In this document: positions 51,320 through 59,591 of the stretch, piece by piece
Layout: the number at the start of each line of letters is the position of its first letter
How positions within the stretch are numbered: the stretch's first letter is position 1
DNA from: Pseudomonadota bacterium
GTDB taxonomy: Bacteria > Pseudomonadota > Alphaproteobacteria > Rhizobiales > Pleomorphomonadaceae
Assembly: GCA_023436885.1 (NCBI GenBank)
Contig: JAEZHI010000004.1
Span: 496,001-560,000, forward strand
Length of the DNA stretch: 64,000 nt
Reading direction: 5' to 3'
Program-made: the position numbers and the translations under genes
The notes under the pieces: generated by a model
Seen by the model: only the letters and a program-made list of their open reading frames with translations
The model's database searches: none
Told to the model about the DNA's origin: nothing

Positions 51320-52114
51320 TCAGCCACGGCGCCAACGCAGCGACATGCAGGAGAGCCCGGCGTCGATCTTGCCGATTTCCGTGGTCTTGAGCGGGACCAC
51401 GTTGAAGCCGTTGGCTGCCAAAAGGTCGGCCGTTCGCGGATAGTCAGATCCGACGAACACCACGTCGTTGACGCGGAGTGCATTGGCAGCCGCTTCTTCG
51501 CCAGCCGGCACCAGTAGCGTCTTGAAGCCCTTGAACACGCCCGAGCGCTCAAGACGTTCCGTGGTCAGAACCGTCTCTTCATCGACCAGCGAGCAGTCGG
51601 TCTTGAAATGAAGCACGTCCTTCGGCGTCTCGACGATCTCGCCCTTGCGGCCAAGCTTGGCGAGACACTCGATCAGCGCCTCGGCGCCCTCGCGATTGGT
51701 ACGGGCGGAGAGGCCGATCATCACGCTCTCCTGCGTCGTCAGCACATCACCGCCATCAGCAAAGCCGCGCGGCAGATCGAGAACGGTCGAGAACATCCGC
51801 TTCAGCACGGGAGCGATTTCCGGCGTCTCGCCTGCACGAGTCGGGGCGCCCGGGCGCAACAGAATGGCACCCTCGGTGAATACCAGGGCCGGATCCTCCA
51901 CGAAGATGGAATCCGGGAAGGCTGCGAGCGGCGGAAGTACGGTCACTTCAACGCCAGCGCGGCTCACAGCATGGATGTAGGCAGCATGCTCGGCAAGAAC
52001 GCCCGCGTAAGTGGGATTGCCACGATCGTCGGCACGCAAACCATTCACAACCGAAGGCGACGGCGTGCGGACAATGAAGGAATCGAAACGATAGACGGGA
52101 AGTGAGCTGGCCAT
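51320..52114 (-). CDS. Dimethylargininase-like amidinotransferase-fold hydrolase
   Basis: This 264-residue enzyme of the guanidino-modifying superfamily resembles NG,NG-dimethylarginine dimethylaminohydrolase. That enzyme turns methylated arginine into citrulline and a methylamine. Visible catalytic parts are IFVEDPALV near residues 70-77, GFADGGDVL near 118-125, the histidine of VLHFKTDCS at 169 and the cysteine of AGLSCMSLRW at 256. The ATG at 52114 is preferred to the frame start at 52171. It lies between two binding-protein genes of an amino-acid transporter. A related arginine-type substrate is possible. Confidence 0.85.
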   Translation of the reverse strand: MASSLPVYRFDSFIVRTPSPSVVNGLRADDRGNPTYAGVLAEHAAYIHAVSRAGVEVTVLPPLAAFPDSIFVEDPALVFTEGAILLRPGAPTRAGETPEIAPVLKRMFSTVLDLPRGFADGGDVLTTQESVMIGLSARTNREGAEALIECLAKLGRKGEIVETPKDVLHFKTDCSLVDEETVLTTERLERSGVFKGFKTLLVPAGEEAAANALRVNDVVFVGSDYPRTADLLAANGFNVVPLKTTEIGKIDAGLSCMSLRWRRG

Positions 52115-52210
52115 TCTTACACCTTGCTGGAAAGCGCTTTCATAGACGAACCGTCCGTCAAGGTGCAACAACCAGAAGCGGCAATGTCCTTCGTGAGAAG
52201 ACGGATGCCA

Positions 52211-52230
52211 GCCGGGAAAGCGCTCCCGGC
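52211..52230 (-). terminator. Hairpin after a binding-protein gene
   Basis: GCCGGGA-AAGCGC-TCCCGGC is a perfect 7-base stem with a six-base loop, 46 bases after the stop of the binding-protein gene at 52276-53055. No T run follows. It is probably an RNA 3' stabiliser or weak terminator. Confidence 0.45.
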
Positions 52231-52275
52231 CGGCGTAATTCGTGCTCGGGCCGAGCTATACACCCGCCGAAAACC

Positions 52276-53055
52276 TCACTTCAGTGAGTAGAGATTGATC
52301 TTGAAGTACTTGTCGTTGATCGTCTTGTAGGTGCCGTCGGCAACAACCTCGTCGATCGCCTTGTTGATGGCATCCTTGAGCTTGCCATCCTCCTTGCGGA
52401 CCGCGATGCCAACGCCCTCACCGACGAAAGCCGGGTCGGTGATTGGTTCTCCCGCCAGCTTGCAGCAGGCACCGGCATCCTTGGCGACCCAGTCGAACAT
52501 CGGAAGGAAGTCGCCGACCTGCATGTCGAGGCGGCCGGCGGCGAGATCGAGGTTGGCTTCGTCCTGCGTCGGATAGGTCTTGAGCGTGGCGCTCGGATAG
52601 GTCTTCTCGATATACTCGGCCTGTGTCGTGCCAGCCTGCGCGCCGATGATCTTGCCGGCGAGCGCCGCATCGGAGAACGTGGTCAGGGGGCTATCCTTCG
52701 GCACCACGTGGGTCATCGCCGCCTTGTAGTAAGGCTTGGTGAAGTCGACGACCTTCTTGCGCTCCTCGGTGATGAACATCGACGCGATGATCATGTCGTA
52801 TTTTTTGGCGAGCAGCGCAGGGATGATGCCATCCCAGTCCTGCGCCACGACCTCGCATTTCACCTTCATCTTGGCGCAGAGGGCGAGGCCGATTTCGACG
52901 TCGAAGCCTTTGATCGAACCGTCGGTATCCACATAGTTGAACGGAGGATAGGCTCCCTCGGTGCCGATCTTCAAAGTTTCCTCGGCATGGGCGGTGACAG
53001 CTGAGAGCGCGAGGAGCGCAGCAGCGGCAAGCCCGCGAATGATAGGATTGGTCAT
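52276..53055 (-). CDS. Polar amino acid ABC transporter periplasmic binding protein
   Basis: This is a second family 3 binding protein in the island, 259 residues, and the first gene of the unit. The signal peptide is MTNPIIRGLAAAALLALSAVTAHA. GTEGAYPPFNYVDTDGSIKGFDVEIGLALC and DWDGIIPALLAKKYDMIIASMFITEERKKVVDF match LAO/HisJ/ArtJ-type receptors of basic amino acids. The ATG at 53055 follows GGGGAACAG. The frame start at 53130 would lie in the leader. Arginine, or a methylated arginine given the neighbouring enzyme, is a reasonable ligand guess. Confidence 0.9.
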   Translation of the reverse strand: MTNPIIRGLAAAALLALSAVTAHAEETLKIGTEGAYPPFNYVDTDGSIKGFDVEIGLALCAKMKVKCEVVAQDWDGIIPALLAKKYDMIIASMFITEERKKVVDFTKPYYKAAMTHVVPKDSPLTTFSDAALAGKIIGAQAGTTQAEYIEKTYPSATLKTYPTQDEANLDLAAGRLDMQVGDFLPMFDWVAKDAGACCKLAGEPITDPAFVGEGVGIAVRKEDGKLKDAINKAIDEVVADGTYKTINDKYFKINLYSLK

Positions 53056-53182
53056 GGTGCTCTGTTCCCCTGGAAGTGTGCCGAGCCGGTTTTTTCTCTT
53101 TGCTCGCGACGGCTGAAAGATTAACGGCAAAACGCGGGGAATGACAATTCTCTGTCAGGATTTTTGTTCTGAGGGTTTCGCC

Positions 53183-54403
53183 CTACTCGCTTTGCCGCTT
53201 TAAAATGGCAGAAAAGCTGGGGTCGAAGGCGCGTCGGATGGGATCGGCGGCCGCACCGATGGCTACCGCCCAAGGGTCCGTCATGCCAAGCCGGAGACGG
53301 GGCACCACGCGAGCCGCCGTCGGCGCCAGCGAGGGGCGCAGAGGCTCGATGGCTGCGATAAGCTTCGGCATCAACGATCCCGGAACGCCACTCGACAGGA
53401 TAACGGTCTGGGGATCGAACAACGTCTCCGCCGTGTGCACAGCCAGCCGGAGGTCGTGGGCCGCACGCTCGATCCATGCGCAAACACGCGGATCATTGGC
53501 CAGAACGAGAGCTTCAATCTTGTCGAACTGCAGGGTATCTGCCGGGTCGATGCCGACGAGTGCATAAAGCGACGCAATGGAGGCACGGTGCTCGAGGGGC
53601 ACCAGATTCTCCGGTCCGCCCAGCAAGACCATGCCTATTTCGCCGGCATTGCCGTGCGCACCCGAATACAGTTCGCCGCCCATAATGAGGCCGGCGCCTA
53701 TACCATAGCCCACGTAGATGCAGACGGCGTGGTCAAGCCCCTGAGCGGCTCCTACCAATCGTTCCGCCGTGGCACAAGCTGCCGAGTCGTTCTGCAAACT
53801 GACAGCGAGACCCGTGCCGGCCGCAAGCCGATCCAGCAGTGGAAAACTCTGCCAGGCCTGCATCAACCACAGACTGTCGTCGGCGATCTCGACACCGAAG
53901 GGGCCCGGCATGGCAACGCCGACGCCGGCAATCCGGTCCTCGGCCTCTGGTCTTTCGGCAGCAAAATCCGCCCGGACCCTCTGCAAAAGATCGAGCACCA
54001 CTTCGGCGCCCTCGTCTGGCGCTCGGGGTGGAACATTGGCCGTAGCGCGCGTCAGAATGTTTCCGACGAGATCGACAACGATCGCTCGGCTGATGTGGCG
54101 GTCGATCTGCAGGCCGATCGAATAGGCGCCGCCGGCCACCAGCCTGTAGGGCGTCGACGGTTGTCCCCTGCCCTTGCGGACCAGTTCCTCCGAAGCTACC
54201 AAGCCTTCGTTTTCCAGCGTTTCGACGAGATTGGAAACGGCTTGTTTGGTGAGGCCGGTGGCACGGGCCAGATCAGCACGGGACAACGCACCGTTGACCC
54301 GCAACGCGTCGATGATGACGCGCCGGTTGTGAGCACTCGTACCCTCGTGATTGGCGCCACTTTTGGCGCGGATCGACCGCTGTTCGTTCATGCCCAAATC
54401 CAT
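53183..54403 (-). CDS. ROK-family transcriptional regulator
   Basis: This regulator of about 406 residues has an N-terminal winged helix (NRRVIIDALRVNGALSRADLARATGLTKQAVSNLVETLENEGLV). A ROK sugar-kinase-like sensor domain follows, with GVGVAMPGPFG, VCIYVGYGIGAGLIMGGELYSGAHGNAGEIG and a degenerate C-terminal part. The usual zinc cluster CxCGxxGCxE seems absent. It is divergent from the sugar operon at 54611-60658 and is separated from it by a palindrome, so it most likely represses that operon until the sugar or sugar phosphate binds. ATGs at 54403 and 54391 are both possible starts. Confidence 0.88.
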   Translation of the reverse strand: MDLGMNEQRSIRAKSGANHEGTSAHNRRVIIDALRVNGALSRADLARATGLTKQAVSNLVETLENEGLVASEELVRKGRGQPSTPYRLVAGGAYSIGLQIDRHISRAIVVDLVGNILTRATANVPPRAPDEGAEVVLDLLQRVRADFAAERPEAEDRIAGVGVAMPGPFGVEIADDSLWLMQAWQSFPLLDRLAAGTGLAVSLQNDSAACATAERLVGAAQGLDHAVCIYVGYGIGAGLIMGGELYSGAHGNAGEIGMVLLGGPENLVPLEHRASIASLYALVGIDPADTLQFDKIEALVLANDPRVCAWIERAAHDLRLAVHTAETLFDPQTVILSSGVPGSLMPKLIAAIEPLRPSLAPTAARVVPRLRLGMTDPWAVAIGAAADPIRRAFDPSFSAILKRQSE

Positions 54404-54433
54404 CTTGACAGCAGTTGATATTTCGCCCACGAA

Positions 54434-54454
54434 TAAGTCAAGCAATTTGACTTA
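54434..54454. promoter_or_regulatory. Palindromic operator candidate for the ROK regulator
   Basis: TAAGTCAA (54434-54441), five bases GCAAT, then TTGACTTA (54447-54454) make a perfect 8-base inverted repeat. It sits in the divergent promoter region between the regulator and the sugar operon. Confidence 0.6.
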
Positions 54455-54610
54455 ATAAGGAACCAAAGAGTTCCGGGGAACGCTAGTCCGCCCCCAAAGG
54501 TGTGACGACGCTCCATATCACGGCCCATTCGGGGCCCATCAGACGACCGATCGTGGCGGTAGTTACCGGCGCGATCCCTTTTGCGTAGTCACCGACCAAG
54601 GGAGCCCACA

Positions 54611-55849
54611 ATGAACAGGATTTTCGGCAGGACACTTCTCTGCGCGACGCTGCTCACCGCACCGCTTTCCGTTCCGGCTTTTGCCGAAACCCAGATCAAC
54701 GCTCTGTTCATGGCCCAGGCCGCCTATAGCGAAGCCGACGTCCGTGCCATGACCGACGCCTTCACCAAGGCCAACCCGGACATCAAGGTCAATCTCGAGT
54801 TCGTTCCCTACGAGGGTCTGCACGACAAGACGGTGCTCGCCCAAGGCGCAGGCAACGCCTATGACGTCGTGCTGTTCGACGTGATCTGGCCGGCCGAGTT
54901 TGCTGCCAACAAGGTGCTGGTCGACGTTTCCTCCAAGATCACCGACGAGATGAAGAAGGGCGTGCTGCCCGGCGCGTGGACCACCGTCAAATACGGCGAC
55001 AAGTTCTATGGCATGCCGTGGATCCTCGACACCAAGTACCTCTTCTACAACAAGGAAATCCTTGCCAAGGCAGGCATCGCCAACCCGCCCAAGACCTGGG
55101 AAGAGCTGTCAGCCGATGCCAAGATCATCAAGGACAAGGGCATTCTCGCCTCGCCGATCGCCTGGAGCTGGTCGCAGGCGGAAGCCGCGATCTGTGACTA
55201 CACCACGCTGGTCAGCGCCTTCGGCGGCGACTTCCTGAAGGATGGCAAGCCGGCGTTCCAGACCGGCGGCGGTCTCGATGCCCTGAAGTACATGGTCGAC
55301 AGCTACAAGTCCGGCGTCACCAACCCGAACTCCAAGGAGTTCCTGGAAGAAGACGTCCGCAAGGTGTTCGAGAACGGCGATGCCGCTTTCGCCCTCAACT
55401 GGACCTATATGTACAACATGGCCAACGACCCGAAGGACTCCAAGGTCGCCGGCAAGGTTGGCGTGGTGCCCGCACCGGGCGTGGCCGGCAAGAGCGAGGC
55501 TTCCGCCGTCAATGGTTCGATGGGCCTTGGCGTGACGACCGCCAGCAAGCATCAGGATGAGGCCTGGAAGTACATCGTCTTCATGACCTCGCAGCAGACG
55601 CAGAACGCCTACGCCAAGCTCAGCCTGCCGATCTGGGCCTCGTCCTACACCGACCCGGCCGTCACCAAGGATCAGGAAGAGCTGATCGCCGCCGCCAAGG
55701 TCGGCCTCTCAGTCATGTATCCGCGCCCGACGACGCCGAAGTACCAGGAAATCTCGGTTGCCCTGCAGCAGGCGATCCAGGAAGCCCTGCTTGGCCAGGC
55801 CACCCCGGAAGATGCGCTGAAGACCGCCGCCGACAATAGCGGCCTCTGA
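54611..55849 (+). CDS. Carbohydrate ABC transporter substrate-binding protein (family 1)
   Basis: This periplasmic sugar receptor has 412 residues. A signal peptide (MNRIFGRTLLCATLLTAPLSVPAFA) precedes a MalE/UgpB-like fold. NPDIKVNLEFVPYEGLHDKTVLAQGAGNAYDVVLFDVIWPAEFAAN, YGMPWILDTKYLFYNKEILAKAGI and NGSMGLGVTTASKHQDEAWKYIVFM are typical. The ATG at 54611 follows GGGAG. The frame start at 54581 is in the leader. It is the first gene of the operon, followed by a strong hairpin. The ligand is unknown. The operon layout suggests a fructosamine or similar glycoside. Confidence 0.9.
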   Translation: MNRIFGRTLLCATLLTAPLSVPAFAETQINALFMAQAAYSEADVRAMTDAFTKANPDIKVNLEFVPYEGLHDKTVLAQGAGNAYDVVLFDVIWPAEFAANKVLVDVSSKITDEMKKGVLPGAWTTVKYGDKFYGMPWILDTKYLFYNKEILAKAGIANPPKTWEELSADAKIIKDKGILASPIAWSWSQAEAAICDYTTLVSAFGGDFLKDGKPAFQTGGGLDALKYMVDSYKSGVTNPNSKEFLEEDVRKVFENGDAAFALNWTYMYNMANDPKDSKVAGKVGVVPAPGVAGKSEASAVNGSMGLGVTTASKHQDEAWKYIVFMTSQQTQNAYAKLSLPIWASSYTDPAVTKDQEELIAAAKVGLSVMYPRPTTPKYQEISVALQQAIQEALLGQATPEDALKTAADNSGL

Positions 55850-55862
55850 GCCGATGAACTGG

Positions 55863-55883
55863 CCGGGCGCCGCTGGCGCCCGG
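55863..55883 (+). terminator. Hairpin between sugar-binding protein and permease genes
   Basis: CCGGGCGCC-GCT-GGCGCCCGG is a perfect 9-base stem with a three-base loop, 14 bases after the binding-protein stop. There is no T run. It likely protects or partly ends the upstream message. Confidence 0.65.
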
Positions 55884-55918
55884 TTCCCCGTTGACCGAGT
55901 ACCCCACAAGGACACTGC

Positions 55919-56803
55919 ATGTCCGGCACCTGGATTACCACCCGGGCGTGGCTGCTCATGCTGCCGCTCCTCATCGTCATGGTGGCCGTTATCGGCTGGC
56001 CGCTCGCCGACACCGTGCATCTCTCTTTCACCGATGCCAAGCTGGTCGGGACATCCGGAAGCTACGTCGGCTTCGACAACTACATCCGCCTCGTCACCGG
56101 CAACGCCTTCGGTCGCACGCTCTGGACGACAACCTGGTTCGCCGTGGTGTCAGTCACCGCCGAGATGCTGCTGGGCGTGCTGGCCGCTCTGCTGCTCAAC
56201 CAGCAATTCTACGGCCGGACCCTGTTGCGCGCGCTGATGATCTTGCCCTGGGCTTTGCCGACCGTCGTCAACGCCACGCTGTGGCGGCTGATCTACAATC
56301 CCGAGTATGGCGCGCTCAACGCCGCCCTCACACAACTCGGCCTGTTGAGCGATTATCGATCCTGGCTTGGCGAACCCGGTACCGCCATGACGGCACTGAT
56401 CGTCGCCGATTGCTGGAAGAACTTTCCGCTGGTCGCGCTGATCGCACTCGCCGCCCTGCAGGCCGTACCGCGCGACGTCACGGCCGCCTCGTTCGTAGAC
56501 GGGGCCGGTGCCTTCGCCCGGTTCCGCTTTGTGACACTGCCATATCTTGCTGGACCGCTCATGGTGGCGCTGGTGCTGCGAACCATCGAAGCCTTCAAGG
56601 TCTTCGATATCATCTGGGTGATGACGCGCGGCGGCCCGGCCAACTCGACGCGGACCATGTCGATCCTCGTCTATCAGGAAGCCTTTTCCTTCCAACGAGC
56701 CGGATCGGGTGCGTCGCTGGCACTGATCGTCACGCTAATCGTCACCTTGCTTGCGCTGGTATACGGAACCGCCGTGAAGAAAGTCGCCGGGAGTGCCGCC
56801 TGA
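55919..56803 (+). CDS. Carbohydrate ABC transporter permease (MalF/UgpA type)
   Basis: This is a 294-residue inner-membrane permease with six predicted spans. The coupling loop is VPRDVTAASFVDGAGAFARFRFVTLPYLAGPLMVAL, and the family motif MTRGGPANSTRTMSILVYQEAF follows. AAGGAC precedes the ATG. Its stop overlaps the start of the second permease by one base. The pair forms the channel for the sugar delivered by the preceding receptor. Confidence 0.92.
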   Translation: MSGTWITTRAWLLMLPLLIVMVAVIGWPLADTVHLSFTDAKLVGTSGSYVGFDNYIRLVTGNAFGRTLWTTTWFAVVSVTAEMLLGVLAALLLNQQFYGRTLLRALMILPWALPTVVNATLWRLIYNPEYGALNAALTQLGLLSDYRSWLGEPGTAMTALIVADCWKNFPLVALIALAALQAVPRDVTAASFVDGAGAFARFRFVTLPYLAGPLMVALVLRTIEAFKVFDIIWVMTRGGPANSTRTMSILVYQEAFSFQRAGSGASLALIVTLIVTLLALVYGTAVKKVAGSAA

Positions 56804-57648
56804 TGGAACGCCAGAGCCCCCTCTTCCGTCTCTTCCTGCATGCATCTGCACTCATCCTGGCGCTGATCATCCTGGCGCCACTTGTCTGGCTGTTCGTGAT
56901 GAGCATCTCGCCGGCTGCGGACCTCGCTGCCAAACCATTGCGCTGGTGGCCGGCAACCGTTGACTTCTCCCGCTATGCCGCACTCGTCTCGACCGTCGAG
57001 AACAGTGGCGGCGCCGCCTTCATGGCAAGCCTTAAGAACTCCCTGATGGTTGCCGGCATGGCAACCGTTGCTTCCGTCGCCCTCGCCGTGCCGGCCGGTT
57101 GGGCGGTCTCTCGCACCCCGTCGGTTGGCTGGTCACTCTCCCTCGTCATCGGCACCTACATGTTGCCGCCGGTGGCACTGTCCGTGCCGCTCTACATGGC
57201 GCTCTCCAAGTTCGGGCTGCTCAACAGCGTCTTTGGACTCGCGCTCGTCTACCTCACCATCCTCGCGCCTTTCACGACCTGGCTGATGAAATCCGGCTTC
57301 GACGGCATCCCGCGCGAGATCGAGCAAGCCGCAGTCATCGACGGCGCCAGCCTGTGGCAGACGCTTCGCATCATCACGCTGCCACTCGCCATGCCCGTGG
57401 TCGCAACCTCCGCTCTCTTTGCGTTCCTACTCGGCTGGGATGAATTCTTCTACGCTCTGCTGTTCACCTCCGATCAGCGGGCCAAGACACTTACCGTGGC
57501 CATCGCCGATCTCGCCGGCGGACGCGTTTCCGACTACGGCCTGATCGCCACAGCCGGCGTGCTGGCGGCCTTGCCGCCGGTGCTGGTTGGCCTCGTCATG
57601 CAGCGCGCACTGATCTCCGGACTGACGTCCGGCGGCGTCAAAGGCTGA
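56803..57648 (+). CDS. Carbohydrate ABC transporter permease (MalG/UgpE type)
   Basis: This is the partner permease, 281 residues from an ATG that overlaps the stop of the first permease (TGATG). It shows the N-terminal span, SLKNSLMVAGMATVASVALAVPAGWAVSR, the coupling loop IPREIEQAAVIDGASLWQTLRIITLPLAMPVVATSALFAFLLGWDEFFYAL, and a C-terminal span. Family length and motifs are complete. A gap of 17 bases separates it from the SIS gene. Confidence 0.92.
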   Translation: MERQSPLFRLFLHASALILALIILAPLVWLFVMSISPAADLAAKPLRWWPATVDFSRYAALVSTVENSGGAAFMASLKNSLMVAGMATVASVALAVPAGWAVSRTPSVGWSLSLVIGTYMLPPVALSVPLYMALSKFGLLNSVFGLALVYLTILAPFTTWLMKSGFDGIPREIEQAAVIDGASLWQTLRIITLPLAMPVVATSALFAFLLGWDEFFYALLFTSDQRAKTLTVAIADLAGGRVSDYGLIATAGVLAALPPVLVGLVMQRALISGLTSGGVKG

Positions 57649-57665
57649 ACCGAAAGGACATAGAA

Positions 57666-58676
57666 ATGTCTCCTCACCGCTCCGATAGCCTCCTCGCCAT
57701 TGACCGCGAGATGGCGCGCCAGCATGCCGATGCCCTTGCCTCCTTCGAGAGCAACAGCGAGATAGCCGCCCGAGCTGCTGCTTCCCTCAAGAAGACCGGA
57801 CGGCTCCTGATGCTTGGCATGGGTGGTTCGCACGCCGTCGCTCGCGCGGTCGAACCTTACTATCGAGCCCTCGGTATCGATGCCGTGTCGCTGCCAGTAT
57901 CCGAGCAACTTGCAGCTCCGCTGCCGATTGCCGGTCGCACGATATTCGTGACCTCGCAATCGGGCGAGAGCGCCGAGGTCGTCCGTTGGTTCAAGGAAAC
58001 CGGAGGTACCGCGGAAACCTTTGGCCTCACGCTCGAAGGTGGCTCGTTCCTCGGCAAGGCTTCACCTGCGCTTGTCGCGGCCGGCGGCTCGGAATTGGCG
58101 TTTGCTGCAACACGCAGCCTGACGCTGACCTTCGCACTGCATCTTGCTGTCCTGGCAGCCCTCGGAGCCGATCCTGCGCCGGCACTCGCCGTGCTGAAAT
58201 CACCCGAGACGCCGGACGTGTCGGGAGCACTCGTCGCCTTGAAGAACGTCCGCAACGTCGTCACCTCGGGTCGCAGCCTGCAGGGCGTGGCGGAAGCCAT
58301 CGCGCTCGGCTTCACCGAGCTGTCGCGTCGCCCCTGCTTCTCGCATGAAGGCGGTCAGCTCAGGCACGGGCCGATGGAAATGCTGTCGCCGGAGATCGGC
58401 GCCGTGCTGTTCCGCGCCAAGGATCCAACGTCGCCCCTGATCGCCGGCATGGCCAAAGAGATCCTGGCGGCAGGTGCCCCAGTCGTCATCTTCGACGCCT
58501 CGGGAGATGCTCCTGTAACCGGTGCCGTGACAGTGTCCGTCAAGCCAGCGACCGGCATGGCCGCCGTCTTCGCGCTGCTGCCCGCCGCCCAGACGCTGAT
58601 GGTCGCCTTCGCTGCCGAGCGTGTTGAAAACGCCGGCACTCCACTCCGCTCGAACAAGATTACCCGGAGCGAATAA
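57666..58676 (+). CDS. Double-SIS-domain sugar isomerase/deglycase (GlmS/FrlB-like)
   Basis: This cytoplasmic protein of 336 residues has two SIS domains and no glutaminase part. The first includes LMLGMGGSHAVARAVEP and FVTSQSGESAEVVRWFK, the phosphate loop. The second has VTSGRSLQGVAEAIALGFTELSRRPCFSHEGGQLRHGPMEM. The glutamate in FTEL and the histidine in LRHG are 16 apart, the spacing of the catalytic pair in GlmS and in FraB/FrlB deglycases. A lysine remains near the C-terminus (NKITRSE). The PfkB neighbour suggests the substrate is a 6-phosphorylated sugar derivative such as a fructosamine 6-phosphate. Confidence 0.85.
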   Translation: MSPHRSDSLLAIDREMARQHADALASFESNSEIAARAAASLKKTGRLLMLGMGGSHAVARAVEPYYRALGIDAVSLPVSEQLAAPLPIAGRTIFVTSQSGESAEVVRWFKETGGTAETFGLTLEGGSFLGKASPALVAAGGSELAFAATRSLTLTFALHLAVLAALGADPAPALAVLKSPETPDVSGALVALKNVRNVVTSGRSLQGVAEAIALGFTELSRRPCFSHEGGQLRHGPMEMLSPEIGAVLFRAKDPTSPLIAGMAKEILAAGAPVVIFDASGDAPVTGAVTVSVKPATGMAAVFALLPAAQTLMVAFAAERVENAGTPLRSNKITRSE

Positions 58677-59591
58677 TTGAAGCCGATTGCTGTAATTGGA
58701 AACGTCAACGTCGACCTGATCCTTGGCCCTGCGGCGCCCTGGCCCCAGCCGGGCACCGAGATCATCGTCGACCATGACGAGTTGCGGGTCGGCGGATGTG
58801 CTGGCAATTCCGCACTCGCGCTCAAGGCACTCGGCATTCCCTTCACGCTGGCCGCCAGCGTCGGCAAGGACCGCTTCGGAGCTTGGTTGGCCGGCGAGTT
58901 CGGCGAACAGTCCAAAAGCTGGCGAGTTCACGAGGAAAACACCACCATATCCGTCGGCATCACCCACCCCGATGGTGAACGCACCTTCTTCACGACCCTT
59001 GGCCACCTGCCGCATTATGGCGCCGCCGATGTGCTCGCCGCGGTGGACGGCGAAGCGCATCGCGGTGGCCTCGCCCTGTTCGCCGGCCCGTTCCTGATGC
59101 CAAAGCTGTCACAGGAATACGGCCAGCTTTATGATTGGGCCGACAAGTTCGGCATTCGCGTTGCCCTCGACACCGGTTGGCCGCCGGCCGGCTGGACGCC
59201 TGAGGTCGTCGCGGCCACCAAGGGCTGGCTAGCCCGCTCTGCCATCGCGCTCTTCAACGAGGTGGAAACCACATCGATCGCCGGCAAGGCAGACGTGCGG
59301 GAGGCTGCCCGCGCCATGCTGGACTTGATGCCCGAAGGCGCGGTCGCGGTCGTCAAGCGCGGCCCTCATGGCGCACTAGCTGCCACCGGCGCCGGAGTGA
59401 TTGAAGTCCCAGCTCCCAAGGTCAAGGTGATCGATACCATCGGTGCCGGCGACGTGTTCAACGCCGGCTTCCTGGCGGCGCTTGCCGCCGGCAAGTCACT
59501 GGAAGACAGCCTTGCGGCGGGAGCTGCCACAGCTTCACTCGCCGTTTCCACCTATCCGCGCCGTTACGCTCCGCCGGAGTCCCGTTCATGA
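58677..59591 (+). CDS. PfkB-family sugar kinase
   Basis: This ribokinase-type kinase has 304 residues. It begins at a TTG directly after the SIS stop, with GGAG seven bases before. Visible are IGNVNVDLILG, GGCAGNSALALKALG (substrate site), ERTFFTTLGHL, and the catalytic signature DTIGAGDVFNAGFLAAL with the base aspartate. In fructosamine operons the kinase (FrlD, FraD) phosphorylates C6 before the deglycase acts. The same order of action is likely here. It overlaps the ATPase gene by four bases (ATGA). Confidence 0.9.
   Translation: MKPIAVIGNVNVDLILGPAAPWPQPGTEIIVDHDELRVGGCAGNSALALKALGIPFTLAASVGKDRFGAWLAGEFGEQSKSWRVHEENTTISVGITHPDGERTFFTTLGHLPHYGAADVLAAVDGEAHRGGLALFAGPFLMPKLSQEYGQLYDWADKFGIRVALDTGWPPAGWTPEVVAATKGWLARSAIALFNEVETTSIAGKADVREAARAMLDLMPEGAVAVVKRGPHGALAATGAGVIEVPAPKVKVIDTIGAGDVFNAGFLAALAAGKSLEDSLAAGAATASLAVSTYPRRYAPPESRS

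Noticed and set aside
50444..51517. Plus-strand open frame (357 codons) opposite a binding-protein gene
   Set aside because: It is antisense to a clear signal-peptide receptor and crosses the terminator hairpin.
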